A model generated the notes under the pieces. The model was not told where the DNA came from, did not search any database, and worked only from the letters and a program-made list of their open reading frames with translations. Made by a program: the position numbers and the translations under genes. Below are positions 1 to 5,319 of a DNA stretch of 8,612 bases, piece by piece. The stretch is from NCBI GenBank assembly GCA_016281115.1, contig JAEEHZ010000159.1, positions 1 through 8,612 of the forward strand. Reading direction: 5' to 3'. The stretch comes from Clostridiaceae bacterium (lineage in GTDB: Bacteria; Bacillota; Clostridia; Oscillospirales; Acutalibacteraceae). The first letter of the stretch is position 1; each line of letters starts with the position of its first letter.

Positions 1-523
1 ATCCGAAGACCCGCAAAACGACCGTAATATGCATTATCTCGGCAGAGAATATATGTTCAAAGGCAGATGGAACGATGCGATAAAAACTCTTGAGAGGCAT
101 CTGCAAATGAAAAGTGCCGTCTGGCGTGACGAAAGGTGCGCCTCTATGCGTTTCATTGCCCGGAGCAAAGAAAAGCTCGGCAATGTATCGGAAGCTAAAA
201 TATGGCTGTATAAAGCCATAGCTGAGGCTTCGCATTTAAGAGAACCTTATATTGACCTGGCATATCTTATGTACAGATTAAGCGATTGGTACGGAGTGAT
301 TTACTTCGCAGAGGAGGCTCTTAAAATTAAAGAACGCCCTACTTCTTATATTTGTGAGGCGGCAGCGTGGGGCAGCGACCCTTACGATATGCTTTCAATA
401 GCTTATTACCATACCGGTGATTATAAAAAGGCACTTGAAATGTGCAAAAACGCATTGTTAATGTCACCTGAAAATGAGCGAATAAAGAATAATCTTCAAC
501 TTTTTGAGACAAAGGCAAATTGA
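1..523 (+). CDS. C-terminal part of a TPR protein, probably a family 2 glycosyltransferase (5' truncated)
   Basis: The reading frame is open from base 2 to a TGA at 521-523, so the gene enters from outside the window; the first in-frame ATG at base 29 is internal. The visible 173 residues are alpha-helical and contain about four TPR-like units: one around HYLGREYMFKGRWNDAI, a second around ARSKEKLGNVSEAKIW, a third around DLAYLMYRLSDWYGVIYF and a fourth around MLSIAYYHTGDYKKALEM. The segment starting EDPQNDRNMHYLGREY resembles the junction between the catalytic domain and TPR tail in GT-A fold glycosyltransferases of gut Firmicutes. That assignment is from memory of the family, because no catalytic DxD motif lies inside the window. 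Such enzymes transfer sugars to proteins or surface polymers from the cytoplasm. It could instead be a plain TPR scaffold protein. No clear terminator follows it. Confidence 0.6.
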   Translation, partial: SEDPQNDRNMHYLGREYMFKGRWNDAIKTLERHLQMKSAVWRDERCASMRFIARSKEKLGNVSEAKIWLYKAIAEASHLREPYIDLAYLMYRLSDWYGVIYFAEEALKIKERPTSYICEAAAWGSDPYDMLSIAYYHTGDYKKALEMCKNALLMSPENERIKNNLQLFETKAN

Positions 524-611
524 AGTTTGTGAATTTTGTGAAATTTTAAATCGGTTATTTATTACTAAATCAATTAATTTGATGAAAATGGCTAAAATGA
601 CCTTTCGTTTA

Positions 612-640
612 TTGACAATAAAGTACGCGTATGTTAGAAT
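612..640 (+). promoter_or_regulatory. Sigma-A type promoter for the CHAP/dockerin gene
   Basis: A perfect -35 TTGACA (612-617) is separated by 17 nt from a -10 TAGAAT (635-640). Transcription would start near 647, just upstream of the ribosome binding site at 658-663. Because the -10 overlaps the upstream ATG at 631, that ATG cannot be the start on this transcript. Confidence 0.8.
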
Positions 641-657
641 GTGAAAAAAATAAGAAT

Positions 658-663
658 GGGGAG
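658..663 (+). promoter_or_regulatory. Ribosome binding site that decides the start at 670
   Basis: GGGGAG lies 6 nt before the ATG at 670. No comparable site precedes the in-frame ATG at 631. Residues from 670 onward form a clean signal peptide, whereas starting at 631 would add 13 charged residues in front of it. Confidence 0.8.
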
Positions 664-669
664 TTTGAG

Positions 670-1923
670 ATGTTTTTTAAAAAGCTGTTTTCAATTGCGC
701 TGTGCGCAGTATTAGCTTTAAGTACCGTTGCTGTATGCGCGGTAGGCGCAAATGCGTTAACACCCACCTATAATTGTTCCGCAAGTTATAAAACAAGTCA
801 TTATTATCAGGATCTTTTAAAAGTTAAGCTGACAGGCAACTGTGCCGACGATATTGTTAATGTTGCAAAATCTCAGGTCGGCTATCACGAGGGCGACGGA
901 AATACAGACCTCGACGGCTCAGGCGTCAGAATAGACCTTATTGAGGGCGGCAACTTTACCGAATACGGATATTTCTTCAGCAAAGGTAAATCCGGCTACG
1001 GCTCCTGGTGCGCTTACTTTGTAAACTGGTGCGCGAGACAGGCGGGAATTTCGGCTAATATACTTTACGATAAAGACGGTTATGTAAAAAACATTCTCCG
1101 TCACTACAAAAACGGCATAAACGGCACTTGGTATAAAGGACCCTATTACGGCGGAAAATATGTTCCCCAAAAGGGCGATATAGCAATAATTGATTTTGAT
1201 CACGACTACAACGGCGGCGACCATATCTGCATAGTTGCCAGAGACTCAAAAGATTTAAGCTATATAGAGACCATCGGCGGAAATGAATTTGACTCTGTTT
1301 GTGAAGGAACCTTCACTGCTGATATTGAAGGTCAAAGAAACACAGATACAATAGTAGGATTTTTCCACCCCGATTATTACAAGAACAGCTATGTTGACGA
1401 TCCAACACATCCCGATAATTACGATGCCCCCACAACTACCTTAAAGACAGGTTCAAAGGGCAGCGGCGTTAAATTTGTTCAGGCTGTTTTATTCAGACTC
1501 GGATATTTGACAAAGAAGACCGACATAGACGGAGTTTACGGTGCAGGCACGGCTACTGCCGTAACCAGATATCAAACTGCCAAAAAAATAAGCGCAGACG
1601 GTATTGTAGGACCTGCTACCCTTAAAAAACTTTGCGATGATTGGGATAGGCTCTATGCAGAAATGGAGAAAAACGGCAAAAAAGCCGAATTGCCCGTAAT
1701 GGTTGAGTCCGAGTTTACACACAGCTTCGTGGGTGATGTAAACTGCGATGATGAAATAAACCTTATGGATGTTACCGAGCTTCAGAAAGTTTTGGCAAAG
1801 CTTACAAACGAGGATTCTTTCGGTCCTGTTTCACAATTAGACGCCAACTGTGACGATGATATTACTATGGAAGATGTTGTAATTCTTCAGAAACACATTG
1901 CAGGTCTTATCAGTATACTTTGA
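670..1923 (+). CDS. Secreted CHAP-like amidase/endopeptidase with peptidoglycan-binding and type I dockerin domains
   Basis: Probable secreted cell-wall hydrolase of 417 residues. Residues 1-29 are a Sec signal peptide: MFFKK, a hydrophobic core, and a cleavage site after ANA. Residues about 58-237 look like a CHAP (cysteine/histidine-dependent) domain. The candidate nucleophile is Cys114 in GSWCAYFVNWC, the candidate His is His185 in GGDHICIVAR, and Glu200 or Asn205 in YIETIGGN may complete the site. Residues about 254-322 match a PG_binding_1 domain (KGSGVKFVQAVLFRLGYL, then DGVYGAGTATAV and ADGIVGPATLKKL). Residues about 354-417 are a dockerin with two calcium-loop/helix units, DVNCDDEINLMD and DANCDDDITMED, each with Asp/Asn at loop positions 1, 3, 5 and 12. 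The dockerin suggests docking to a cohesin on a cellulosome-like or surface scaffold. Peptide cross-bridge or amide cleavage is inferred from the fold, not shown. It is monocistronic, with its own promoter and a terminator-like hairpin. Confidence 0.85.
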   Translation: MFFKKLFSIALCAVLALSTVAVCAVGANALTPTYNCSASYKTSHYYQDLLKVKLTGNCADDIVNVAKSQVGYHEGDGNTDLDGSGVRIDLIEGGNFTEYGYFFSKGKSGYGSWCAYFVNWCARQAGISANILYDKDGYVKNILRHYKNGINGTWYKGPYYGGKYVPQKGDIAIIDFDHDYNGGDHICIVARDSKDLSYIETIGGNEFDSVCEGTFTADIEGQRNTDTIVGFFHPDYYKNSYVDDPTHPDNYDAPTTTLKTGSKGSGVKFVQAVLFRLGYLTKKTDIDGVYGAGTATAVTRYQTAKKISADGIVGPATLKKLCDDWDRLYAEMEKNGKKAELPVMVESEFTHSFVGDVNCDDEINLMDVTELQKVLAKLTNEDSFGPVSQLDANCDDDITMEDVVILQKHIAGLISIL

Positions 1924-1977
1924 TGTGGATTGATAAGAGAAAAATCTATTTAAGACCGGCGGTTATTTAAGCTTTAA

Positions 1978-2013
1978 AACGGGAGGTTGCGGAAAATTTT
2001 CGCAGCCTCCGTT
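1978..2013 (+). terminator. Hairpin after the dockerin gene, probable terminator
   Basis: GGAGGTTGCG (1982-1991) pairs with CGCAGCCTCC (2001-2010) with one G-T wobble, and AAC/GTT extends the stem across a one-base bulge. The T-rich stretch after it (TTGTTTTT near 2028-2035) is not immediately adjacent, so termination strength is uncertain. The rest of the 234-bp gap before rpmH is AT-rich and holds only the rpmH promoter and leader. Confidence 0.55.
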
Positions 2014-2087
2014 GTGTGTACAATATTGTTTTTGCCGTTTTTAAATGTAAAAATCAATATAAATCGGAAAAAAATATCATTTTACCG

Positions 2088-2116
2088 TTGACTAATCAAT
2101 TAAATTACTGTATAAT
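2088..2116 (+). promoter_or_regulatory. Sigma-A type promoter of the rpmH block
   Basis: TTGACT (2088-2093), 17-nt spacer, TATAAT (2111-2116), with TG directly before the -10. Transcription would begin near 2123, leaving a leader of about 35 nt. This is the only clear promoter ahead of the rpmH-rnpA-yidD-yidC-jag series. Confidence 0.85.
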
Positions 2117-2157
2117 AACCCAACAAGGTTTTTGTATTCCGAAAGGGGGCATATCAA

Positions 2158-2292
2158 ATGCTTAGAACGTATCAGCCAAAAAAGCTCCACAGAAAGAAAG
2201 AGCATGGTTTTAGAAAAAGAATGGCAGACAGAAACGGTCGCAAGGTGCTTGCTCGTCGCAGAGCAAAAGGCAGAAAACGTTTGTCTTACTAA
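2158..2292 (+). CDS. rpmH: 50S ribosomal protein L34
   Basis: A 44-residue, very basic protein reading MLRTYQPKKLHRK, then EHGFRKRMADRNGRKVLA, and ending in RRRAKGRKRLSY. This is the full-length L34 signature, a small component of the large ribosomal subunit bound to 23S rRNA. The second residue is Leu where many L34 proteins have Lys (MKRT), a minor variation. The ribosome binding site AAAGGGGG (2142-2149) lies 8 nt before the ATG. It is preceded by a consensus promoter and followed almost immediately by an inverted repeat, then rnpA, the usual bacterial order. Identification is close to certain. Confidence 0.97.
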   Translation: MLRTYQPKKLHRKKEHGFRKRMADRNGRKVLARRRAKGRKRLSY

Positions 2293-2323
2293 AATTTAGA
2301 CCACTTGTGTGGTCTTAAATTTT
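2291..2323 (+). terminator. Long AT-flanked hairpin just after rpmH
   Basis: AAAATTTAGACCAC (2291-2304) pairs with GTGGTCTTAAATTTT (2309-2323) across a TTGT loop with a single bulged A. It overlaps the rpmH stop codon. The A-tract on one arm and T-tract on the other make it a candidate bidirectional intrinsic terminator, or a partial one that lets some transcription through to rnpA. Confidence 0.7.
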
Positions 2324-2385
2324 ATATTGAGAAATAACCGCTTTTTTGATGGATTTTGTCGAATAACAAACGAAAAGGAATGAAA

Positions 2386-2438
2386 AGCTGCACCGCACGG
2401 TTGAATGTCGTTTAATTGTATACGGTGCCGCTGTTTTT
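2386..2438 (+). promoter_or_regulatory. Hairpin plus T-run abutting the rnpA start
   Basis: AGCTGCACCG (2386-2395) pairs with CGGTGCCGCT (2423-2432) at 9 of 10 positions, enclosing a 27-nt loop. It is followed by GTTTTT, and the T-run ends exactly at the base before the rnpA ATG. It resembles an attenuator or intrinsic terminator and also occupies the place where a ribosome binding site should be. Function is inferred from pairing only. Confidence 0.5.
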
Positions 2439-2786
2439 ATGAAAAGATTAACCGTAAAGAGCAGCCGCAGGTTTAAGGCTGTGTATAAAAGAGGAAGATC
2501 CTTTGTTTCGGGAGAGCTTGTAACGTATGTGCTTAAAAACGGCATAAATAAAAACAGATACGGCATAACCGCTGCAAAAAAAATAGGAAACGCCGTAATG
2601 CGCAACCGTGCAAGAAGAATAATAAGAGCGGCTTATTTTGAAATATACAATGATCCGAACTTGAAAAAGGGTTATGATTTTATATTTATTGCCCGCAGTA
2701 AAACGCCGTATTTAAAAAGCACCGATATTTACCCGAAGATGCGCGAGCATCTTGAAAAAGCGGGAGTTATTAAAGAAAACGTATGA
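2439..2786 (+). CDS. rnpA: Ribonuclease P protein component
   Basis: Protein subunit (C5 type) of RNase P, which binds the catalytic RNA and helps position pre-tRNA 5' leaders for cleavage. The 115-residue length is normal. The N-terminus MKRLTVKSSRRFKAVYKRGR is typical, and the RNR signature lies at residues 47-60 (KKIGNAVMRNRARR) with its clustered arginines. YDFIFIAR at 79-86 is the conserved central strand, and the C-terminal helix follows. The ATG at 2439 gives the expected family N-terminus. The frame stays open upstream to a TAA at 2364 but has no better start. No convincing ribosome binding site is visible before it; a hairpin and T-run sit there instead. Its stop overlaps the yidD start (ATGA at 2783-2786), which implies coupled translation. 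Which transcript serves it is unclear, since two terminator-like hairpins separate it from rpmH. Confidence 0.96.
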   Translation: MKRLTVKSSRRFKAVYKRGRSFVSGELVTYVLKNGINKNRYGITAAKKIGNAVMRNRARRIIRAAYFEIYNDPNLKKGYDFIFIARSKTPYLKSTDIYPKMREHLEKAGVIKENV

Positions 2787-3022
2787 AAAAGGTACTTATT
2801 AAATTAATAAGATTTTATCAGAGAAAGATTTCTCCGCTGAAAAAGCACCCCACCTGTAAATACATGCCAACATGCAGTTGCTACGCCGTGCAGGCAATAA
2901 GCGAGCGTGGCGCGTTTGTCGGGTCTGCTTTGGCTGCGTGGAGGATACTTAGGTGCAATCCGTTTTCTAAAGGCGGTTACGACCCCGTTCCGCCGAAAAA
3001 GATCAAAATCAATAAAACTTAA
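2783..3022 (+). CDS. yidD: Membrane protein insertion efficiency factor YidD
   Basis: A 79-residue YidD, a small membrane-associated protein that aids YidC-dependent insertion of membrane proteins. Family motifs are in order: FYQRKISPLK at residues 11-20, TCKYMPTCSCYAVQAI at 24-39 with cysteines at 25, 31 and 33, WRILRCNPF at 53-61, and GGYDPVP at 64-70. The amphipathic N-terminus (KKVLIKLIRFYQ) fits membrane association. Most relatives have Glu or His between Ser and Tyr in the CSxYA motif; here it is Cys33, giving an extra cysteine. It overlaps rnpA by 4 bases and precedes yidC by 22 bases, the standard arrangement. Confidence 0.96.
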   Translation: MKKVLIKLIRFYQRKISPLKKHPTCKYMPTCSCYAVQAISERGAFVGSALAAWRILRCNPFSKGGYDPVPPKKIKINKT

Positions 3023-3044
3023 ATTTTGAAGGGACAAGCCTCTT

Positions 3045-3983
3045 ATGGTAATTTTTCAATACATAGGCAGTATATTCGGCTATGTGCTGTGGTTTTTGTT
3101 TGAGCTGCTTAAAAACTACGGCCTTGCTATCATAATTTTTACGGTAATAATCAGAATAGTAATGTTTCCCATGTCTGTTAAGCAGCAAAAAACAATGGCG
3201 ATAAATTCGCGTATATCCGTAAAACAACAGGAAATCAGAAAAAAATACGCAGGCGACCAGCAAAAGATGAACGAAGAAATTCAGAAGCTTTATGACAAAG
3301 AGGGCATAAGCCCCTCCGGCGGCTGTTTGACTTCGCTTTTGCCTTTGTTTATGATGATGGGCGTTTTCTACTCGGTAATATATCCGCTTAACAACACCCT
3401 GCATATAGCTACACAAACGGTGCAGAACGCTATCGCAAAGGTTGCAACTTTGCCCGGTATGGGCATTTCTTCGTCCGCGATAACAAGATATGAGCAAATT
3501 TCTTTCTTAACGAATTTTAAAAATTTGCAACAAACGTTCCCCGGAGATTTGCAGGCTTTTCTCGGCTTTTCGGGTGAAGAATACGCAAAAATAAAAAGCT
3601 TCGGCGGCGGATTTAATTTTGGCTTGAATCTGCTCGAAACACCGAGCAATTTCGGTATATTCAATATTTACTTTTTGATACCCGTTTTGTGTTTTGTTAC
3701 ATCGGTGGGCTCCACTCTCGTAACAATGAGAATAAGCAAAAGCGGGCAAACACAACAGGGCTGTATGAAGCTTATGTTTATAGGTCTGCCGTTATTCACG
3801 GCTTGGCTTGCATACAGTGTTCCGGCGGCGGTAGGATTTTATTGGATTTGCTCCACAGTTATAAGCTTTTTGCTTACTTTGGTACTCAACAAGTTTTATA
3901 ACGCCGGAATGATGACAGCGCAGCAAGAGGCTCAAAGAGTTGCCTTACTGGAAATACAGGAAAAAAACGTACACAGAAATTAA
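3045..3983 (+). CDS. yidC: Membrane protein insertase YidC/Oxa1 family
   Basis: Insertase for inner-membrane proteins, acting alone or with SecYEG. At 312 residues it is longer than the roughly 220-280 common in Gram-positive homologues. There is no lipoprotein signal; the protein opens with a hydrophobic segment (residues 3-22). Apparent transmembrane helices lie near 24-43, 96-116, 205-227, 240-258 and 262-281. Arg37 in TVIIRIVMFP matches the conserved hydrophilic-groove arginine. Residues 44-90 form the charged cytoplasmic hairpin (QQEIRKKY, QQKMNEEIQKLY). The extra length is a loop between the second and third helices (about 118-203), predicted extracellular, which carries GGGFNFGLNL. The ribosome binding site GAAGGG (3028-3033) sits 11 nt upstream. 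jag follows after 22 bp. Confidence 0.95.
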   Translation: MVIFQYIGSIFGYVLWFLFELLKNYGLAIIIFTVIIRIVMFPMSVKQQKTMAINSRISVKQQEIRKKYAGDQQKMNEEIQKLYDKEGISPSGGCLTSLLPLFMMMGVFYSVIYPLNNTLHIATQTVQNAIAKVATLPGMGISSSAITRYEQISFLTNFKNLQQTFPGDLQAFLGFSGEEYAKIKSFGGGFNFGLNLLETPSNFGIFNIYFLIPVLCFVTSVGSTLVTMRISKSGQTQQGCMKLMFIGLPLFTAWLAYSVPAAVGFYWICSTVISFLLTLVLNKFYNAGMMTAQQEAQRVALLEIQEKNVHRN

Positions 3984-3991
3984 TTTAACAC

Positions 3992-4008
3992 GGAGGTGCA
4001 CAGCTTTG
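3992..4008 (+). promoter_or_regulatory. Ribosome binding site and TTG start of jag
   Basis: GGAGG (3992-3996) is 9 nt before an in-frame TTG at 4006. Starting here removes a 44-base overlap with yidC and gives the N-terminus MIREAIGVAETIELA expected of Jag_N. The in-frame ATG at 3940 lies inside yidC and would add 22 unrelated residues. Confidence 0.85.
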
Positions 4009-4791
4009 ATAAGAGAAGCTATAGGCGTAGCAGAAACGATCGAATTGGCAAAGGCGGAGGCTTGCAAAGCACTGGGAGTAGACGAATCTCAGGCAGAGTA
4101 CGAGGTATTGCAGCTTCCCGAGAAGAAGGTATTGGGTTTATTCGGAGGAAAAGAAGCGAAAGTTAAGGCGATTTTTAAAGAAACCCCATTGCAGGCGGCA
4201 CAGGAATATCTTGAAAATTTGATAAAGGCTATGGGAATTGAGGGCGCCGAGGTAAATATGGAGTGCGGCGAGGATAACGTAAGCTTTGTTGTGTCTGGAG
4301 ATGACGCGTCTGCATTGATAGGCAGAAGAGGAGAGACACTTGATGCATTGCAATATTTGGTGAGCCTTGTGGCAAACCACAACGACGGCGAATATTACCG
4401 TGTATCAATCGACATTGGCGGTTATAGAGAAAAAAGAAGAGAAACGCTTGTTGCGCTCGGCAAAAAGCACGCGATTTTAGCGGCGAAAAAAGGCTACCGC
4501 CATTCATTTGAGCCGATGAACCCGTATGAGAGAAGAATAATCCACACTGCGGTGCAGGAAGTTGAGGGAGCAACATCTTGGTCTGAGGGAGAGAACTTCA
4601 GAAGACACGTTGTAATAGGTCCCGACCAAAACTCCCGTAGAAACTTTGGAAGAAAAGGTCACAGAAACGACAGGGGAAACCAAAGAAGAAACACCTCTTT
4701 CCACAGTGAGCCCGCCGAAAAGCGCGAGCCTAAGGCAGTGGACGATCTGTCTGAAAAGGGCGTTTCGCTTTACGGAAAAGTTGAATTCTGA
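4006..4791 (+). CDS. jag: RNA-binding protein Jag (KhpB), TTG start
   Basis: A 261-residue cytoplasmic RNA-binding protein with all three family domains. Jag_N spans about residues 1-52, with EYEVLQLPEKKVLGLFGG. A type II KH domain follows, with its GxxG loop at 106-109 (ALIGRRGETLDALQYLV). Then comes an R3H domain with the Arg-x3-His core at Arg176 and His180 (YERRIIHTAVQ), ending in SEGENFRRHVVIGP. In other Firmicutes KhpB partners with KhpA to bind many RNAs and affect cell elongation and division. Residues about 208-245 form an Arg/Asn-rich basic tail (RRNFGRKGHRNDRGNQRR), which probably adds nonspecific RNA affinity. It follows yidC closely, and a strong hairpin comes directly after its stop. 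The usual next gene in many Clostridia, mnmE, is not present here. Confidence 0.93.
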   Translation: MIREAIGVAETIELAKAEACKALGVDESQAEYEVLQLPEKKVLGLFGGKEAKVKAIFKETPLQAAQEYLENLIKAMGIEGAEVNMECGEDNVSFVVSGDDASALIGRRGETLDALQYLVSLVANHNDGEYYRVSIDIGGYREKRRETLVALGKKHAILAAKKGYRHSFEPMNPYERRIIHTAVQEVEGATSWSEGENFRRHVVIGPDQNSRRNFGRKGHRNDRGNQRRNTSFHSEPAEKREPKAVDDLSEKGVSLYGKVEF

Positions 4792-4800
4792 TATTGAAAA

Positions 4801-4842
4801 AACCGCGTCTTGCCTTTGCAGGGCGCGGTTGATAATTGTTTT
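4801..4842 (+). terminator. Hairpin closing the rpmH-jag series
   Basis: A 13-bp stem (4801-4813 with 4818-4830, AACCGCG against CGCGGTT at its base, with G-T wobbles in the middle) encloses a CTTT loop. AAAAAA precedes it, and GATAATTGTTTT follows as a moderate T-tract. It starts 9 bases after the jag stop, as expected of an intrinsic terminator. Confidence 0.8.
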
Positions 4843-4856
4843 AAGGAGTTGATGAT

Positions 4857-4907
4857 ATGTTACAACCAAGAGTATTGGTGGTCACTCCTTTGCTGACACA
4901 GCGTTAG
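4857..4907 (+). CDS. Possible 16-residue leader peptide or gene remnant
   Basis: ATG at 4857 opens a 16-codon frame (MLQPRVLVVTPLLTQR) ending at TAG 4905-4907. An AAGGAG site (4843-4848) is 8 nt upstream, which is better placed than chance would usually give. However, AAGGAGT can pair with ACTCCTT inside the same frame. I do not recognise the peptide; it does not match the start of MnmE, the gene often found after jag. It may be a regulatory leader, the surviving start of a lost gene, or noise. Confidence 0.2.
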   Translation: MLQPRVLVVTPLLTQR

Positions 4908-5032
4908 ATGAAATAGTAGCCTCCCTTTACACAAGGGAGCGTGCATATGCTTTGTAACCCTTCTTTCACTTAAGAGGCAAAATGCAGAAAAAACATAGCC
5001 TAAAATGAACATTATGTGAAATTAACGCTGTG
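4897..5032. repeat. 136-bp segment bounded by a perfect 10-bp inverted repeat
   Basis: CACAGCGTTA (4897-4906) is the exact reverse complement of TAACGCTGTG (5023-5032). The interior holds the hairpin CTCCCTT-TACAC-AAGGGAG (4921-4939). I could not find a matching target duplication on the two sides, so a MITE-like insertion is only one reading; a long-range RNA stem is another. Confidence 0.4.
4921..4939. repeat. Small palindromic hairpin, CTCCCTT/AAGGGAG
   Basis: A perfect 7-bp stem (4921-4927 with 4933-4939) around the loop TACAC. It resembles, from memory, short palindromic intergenic repeats scattered through gut Firmicutes genomes. An 11-bp copy of one arm and loop (TTTACACAAGG) recurs at 5251-5261, in the leader of the next gene. 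Confidence 0.4.
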
Positions 5033-5101
5033 ATATTTGTAGAAAAAGTAAAATTATTATCAAAAAGCAGGTCAAAAAACATTAATAAACCATAAATTTA
5101 A

Positions 5102-5141
5102 GCGCCTTGTGTAAAAATTATACAAACACAGGGCGTTTTTT
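5102..5141 (+). terminator. Strong intrinsic terminator with no gene before it
   Basis: GCGCCTTGTGT (5102-5112) pairs with ACACAGGGCGT (5126-5136) as 11 continuous pairs including two G-T wobbles. The loop is 13 nt, and a run of six T (5136-5141) follows directly. It points along the + strand and must end either read-through from jag or a transcript begun inside 4831-5100. Confidence 0.85.
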
Positions 5142-5175
5142 GTTTTACGTAAAAGAGCCGTGTGGAAAAAATTCA

Positions 5176-5204
5176 TTGACAACACAGGAGAATAGTAGTA
5201 AAAT
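5176..5204 (+). promoter_or_regulatory. Sigma-A type promoter of the giant repeat protein
   Basis: TTGACA (5176-5181), 17-nt spacer, TAAAAT (5199-5204). Transcription would begin near 5211, giving a leader of about 115 nt before the ATG at 5325, longer than the leaders of the other promoters in this window. Confidence 0.8.
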
Positions 5205-5242
5205 ACATATGTAATGAGTATAAGTAGCTCTGTAAGTGTATA

Positions 5243-5256
5243 TGTAAGGGTTTACA
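5243..5256. promoter_or_regulatory. Palindromic cre-like operator candidate in the leader
   Basis: TGTAAGGGTTTACA has TGTAA/TTACA arms and fits the CcpA catabolite-response consensus TGWAANCGNTNWCA at every position except one core base (G in place of C at position 7). It lies about 30 nt downstream of the predicted transcription start, where a bound repressor would block elongation. The core mismatch keeps confidence low. Confidence 0.35.
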
Positions 5257-5310
5257 CAAGGAAGGCGTTCCGTATCCCACATTGTACATCAAAAATTATC
5301 AGCCTTATGT

Positions 5311-5319
5311 AAGGAGGAG
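5311..5319 (+). promoter_or_regulatory. Strong ribosome binding site of the repeat protein
   Basis: AAGGAGGAG, with its GGAGG core (5313-5317) 7 nt before the ATG at 5325. This near-perfect anti-SD match fixes the start and suggests high translation. Confidence 0.9.

Larger units (their letters stand above)
4831..5141. other. Gene-poor structured intergenic segment
   Basis: No convincing protein gene is present. It contains a nested stem around 4843-4890 (AAGGAGT with ACTCCTT, enclosing ACCAA/TTGGT at 4865-4879). It also has a perfect 10-bp inverted repeat, CACAGCGTTA (4897-4906) and TAACGCTGTG (5023-5032), and a 7-bp hairpin with a TACAC loop (4921-4939). It ends at a strong terminator. It could be a small RNA, a decayed gene or a short mobile-element remnant. 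The sequence alone does not decide. Confidence 0.45.

Noticed and set aside
631..669. Upstream in-frame ATG as the start of the dockerin protein
   Set aside because: It overlaps the -10 element of a consensus promoter, lacks a ribosome binding site, and would place 13 charged residues before a clean signal peptide.
919..1722. Minus-strand open frames inside the dockerin gene
   Set aside because: They are shadows of a well-supported + strand gene, with no start signals or recognisable domains.
2380..2415. 11-codon frame starting at an ATG at 2380
   Set aside because: The purine-rich AAAAGG directly abuts the ATG, too close for ribosome binding, and the peptide is unremarkable.
3009..3755. 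Minus-strand open frames across yidC
   Set aside because: The + strand yidC is unambiguous here; the opposite frames show no family motifs.
3940..4005. ATG at 3940 as the start of jag
   Set aside because: It lies inside yidC, has no ribosome binding site and adds residues unlike Jag; the TTG at 4006 with GGAGG is better.
4089..4869. Open frames in other frames across jag
   Set aside because: Jag is complete with Jag_N, KH and R3H domains; the alternatives have no start signals.
1923..5170. Scattered DnaA-box look-alikes, for example TGTGGATTG near 1924 and TGTGGAAAA near 5161
   Set aside because: They are isolated, carry one or two mismatches and are not clustered, so they do not support an origin.
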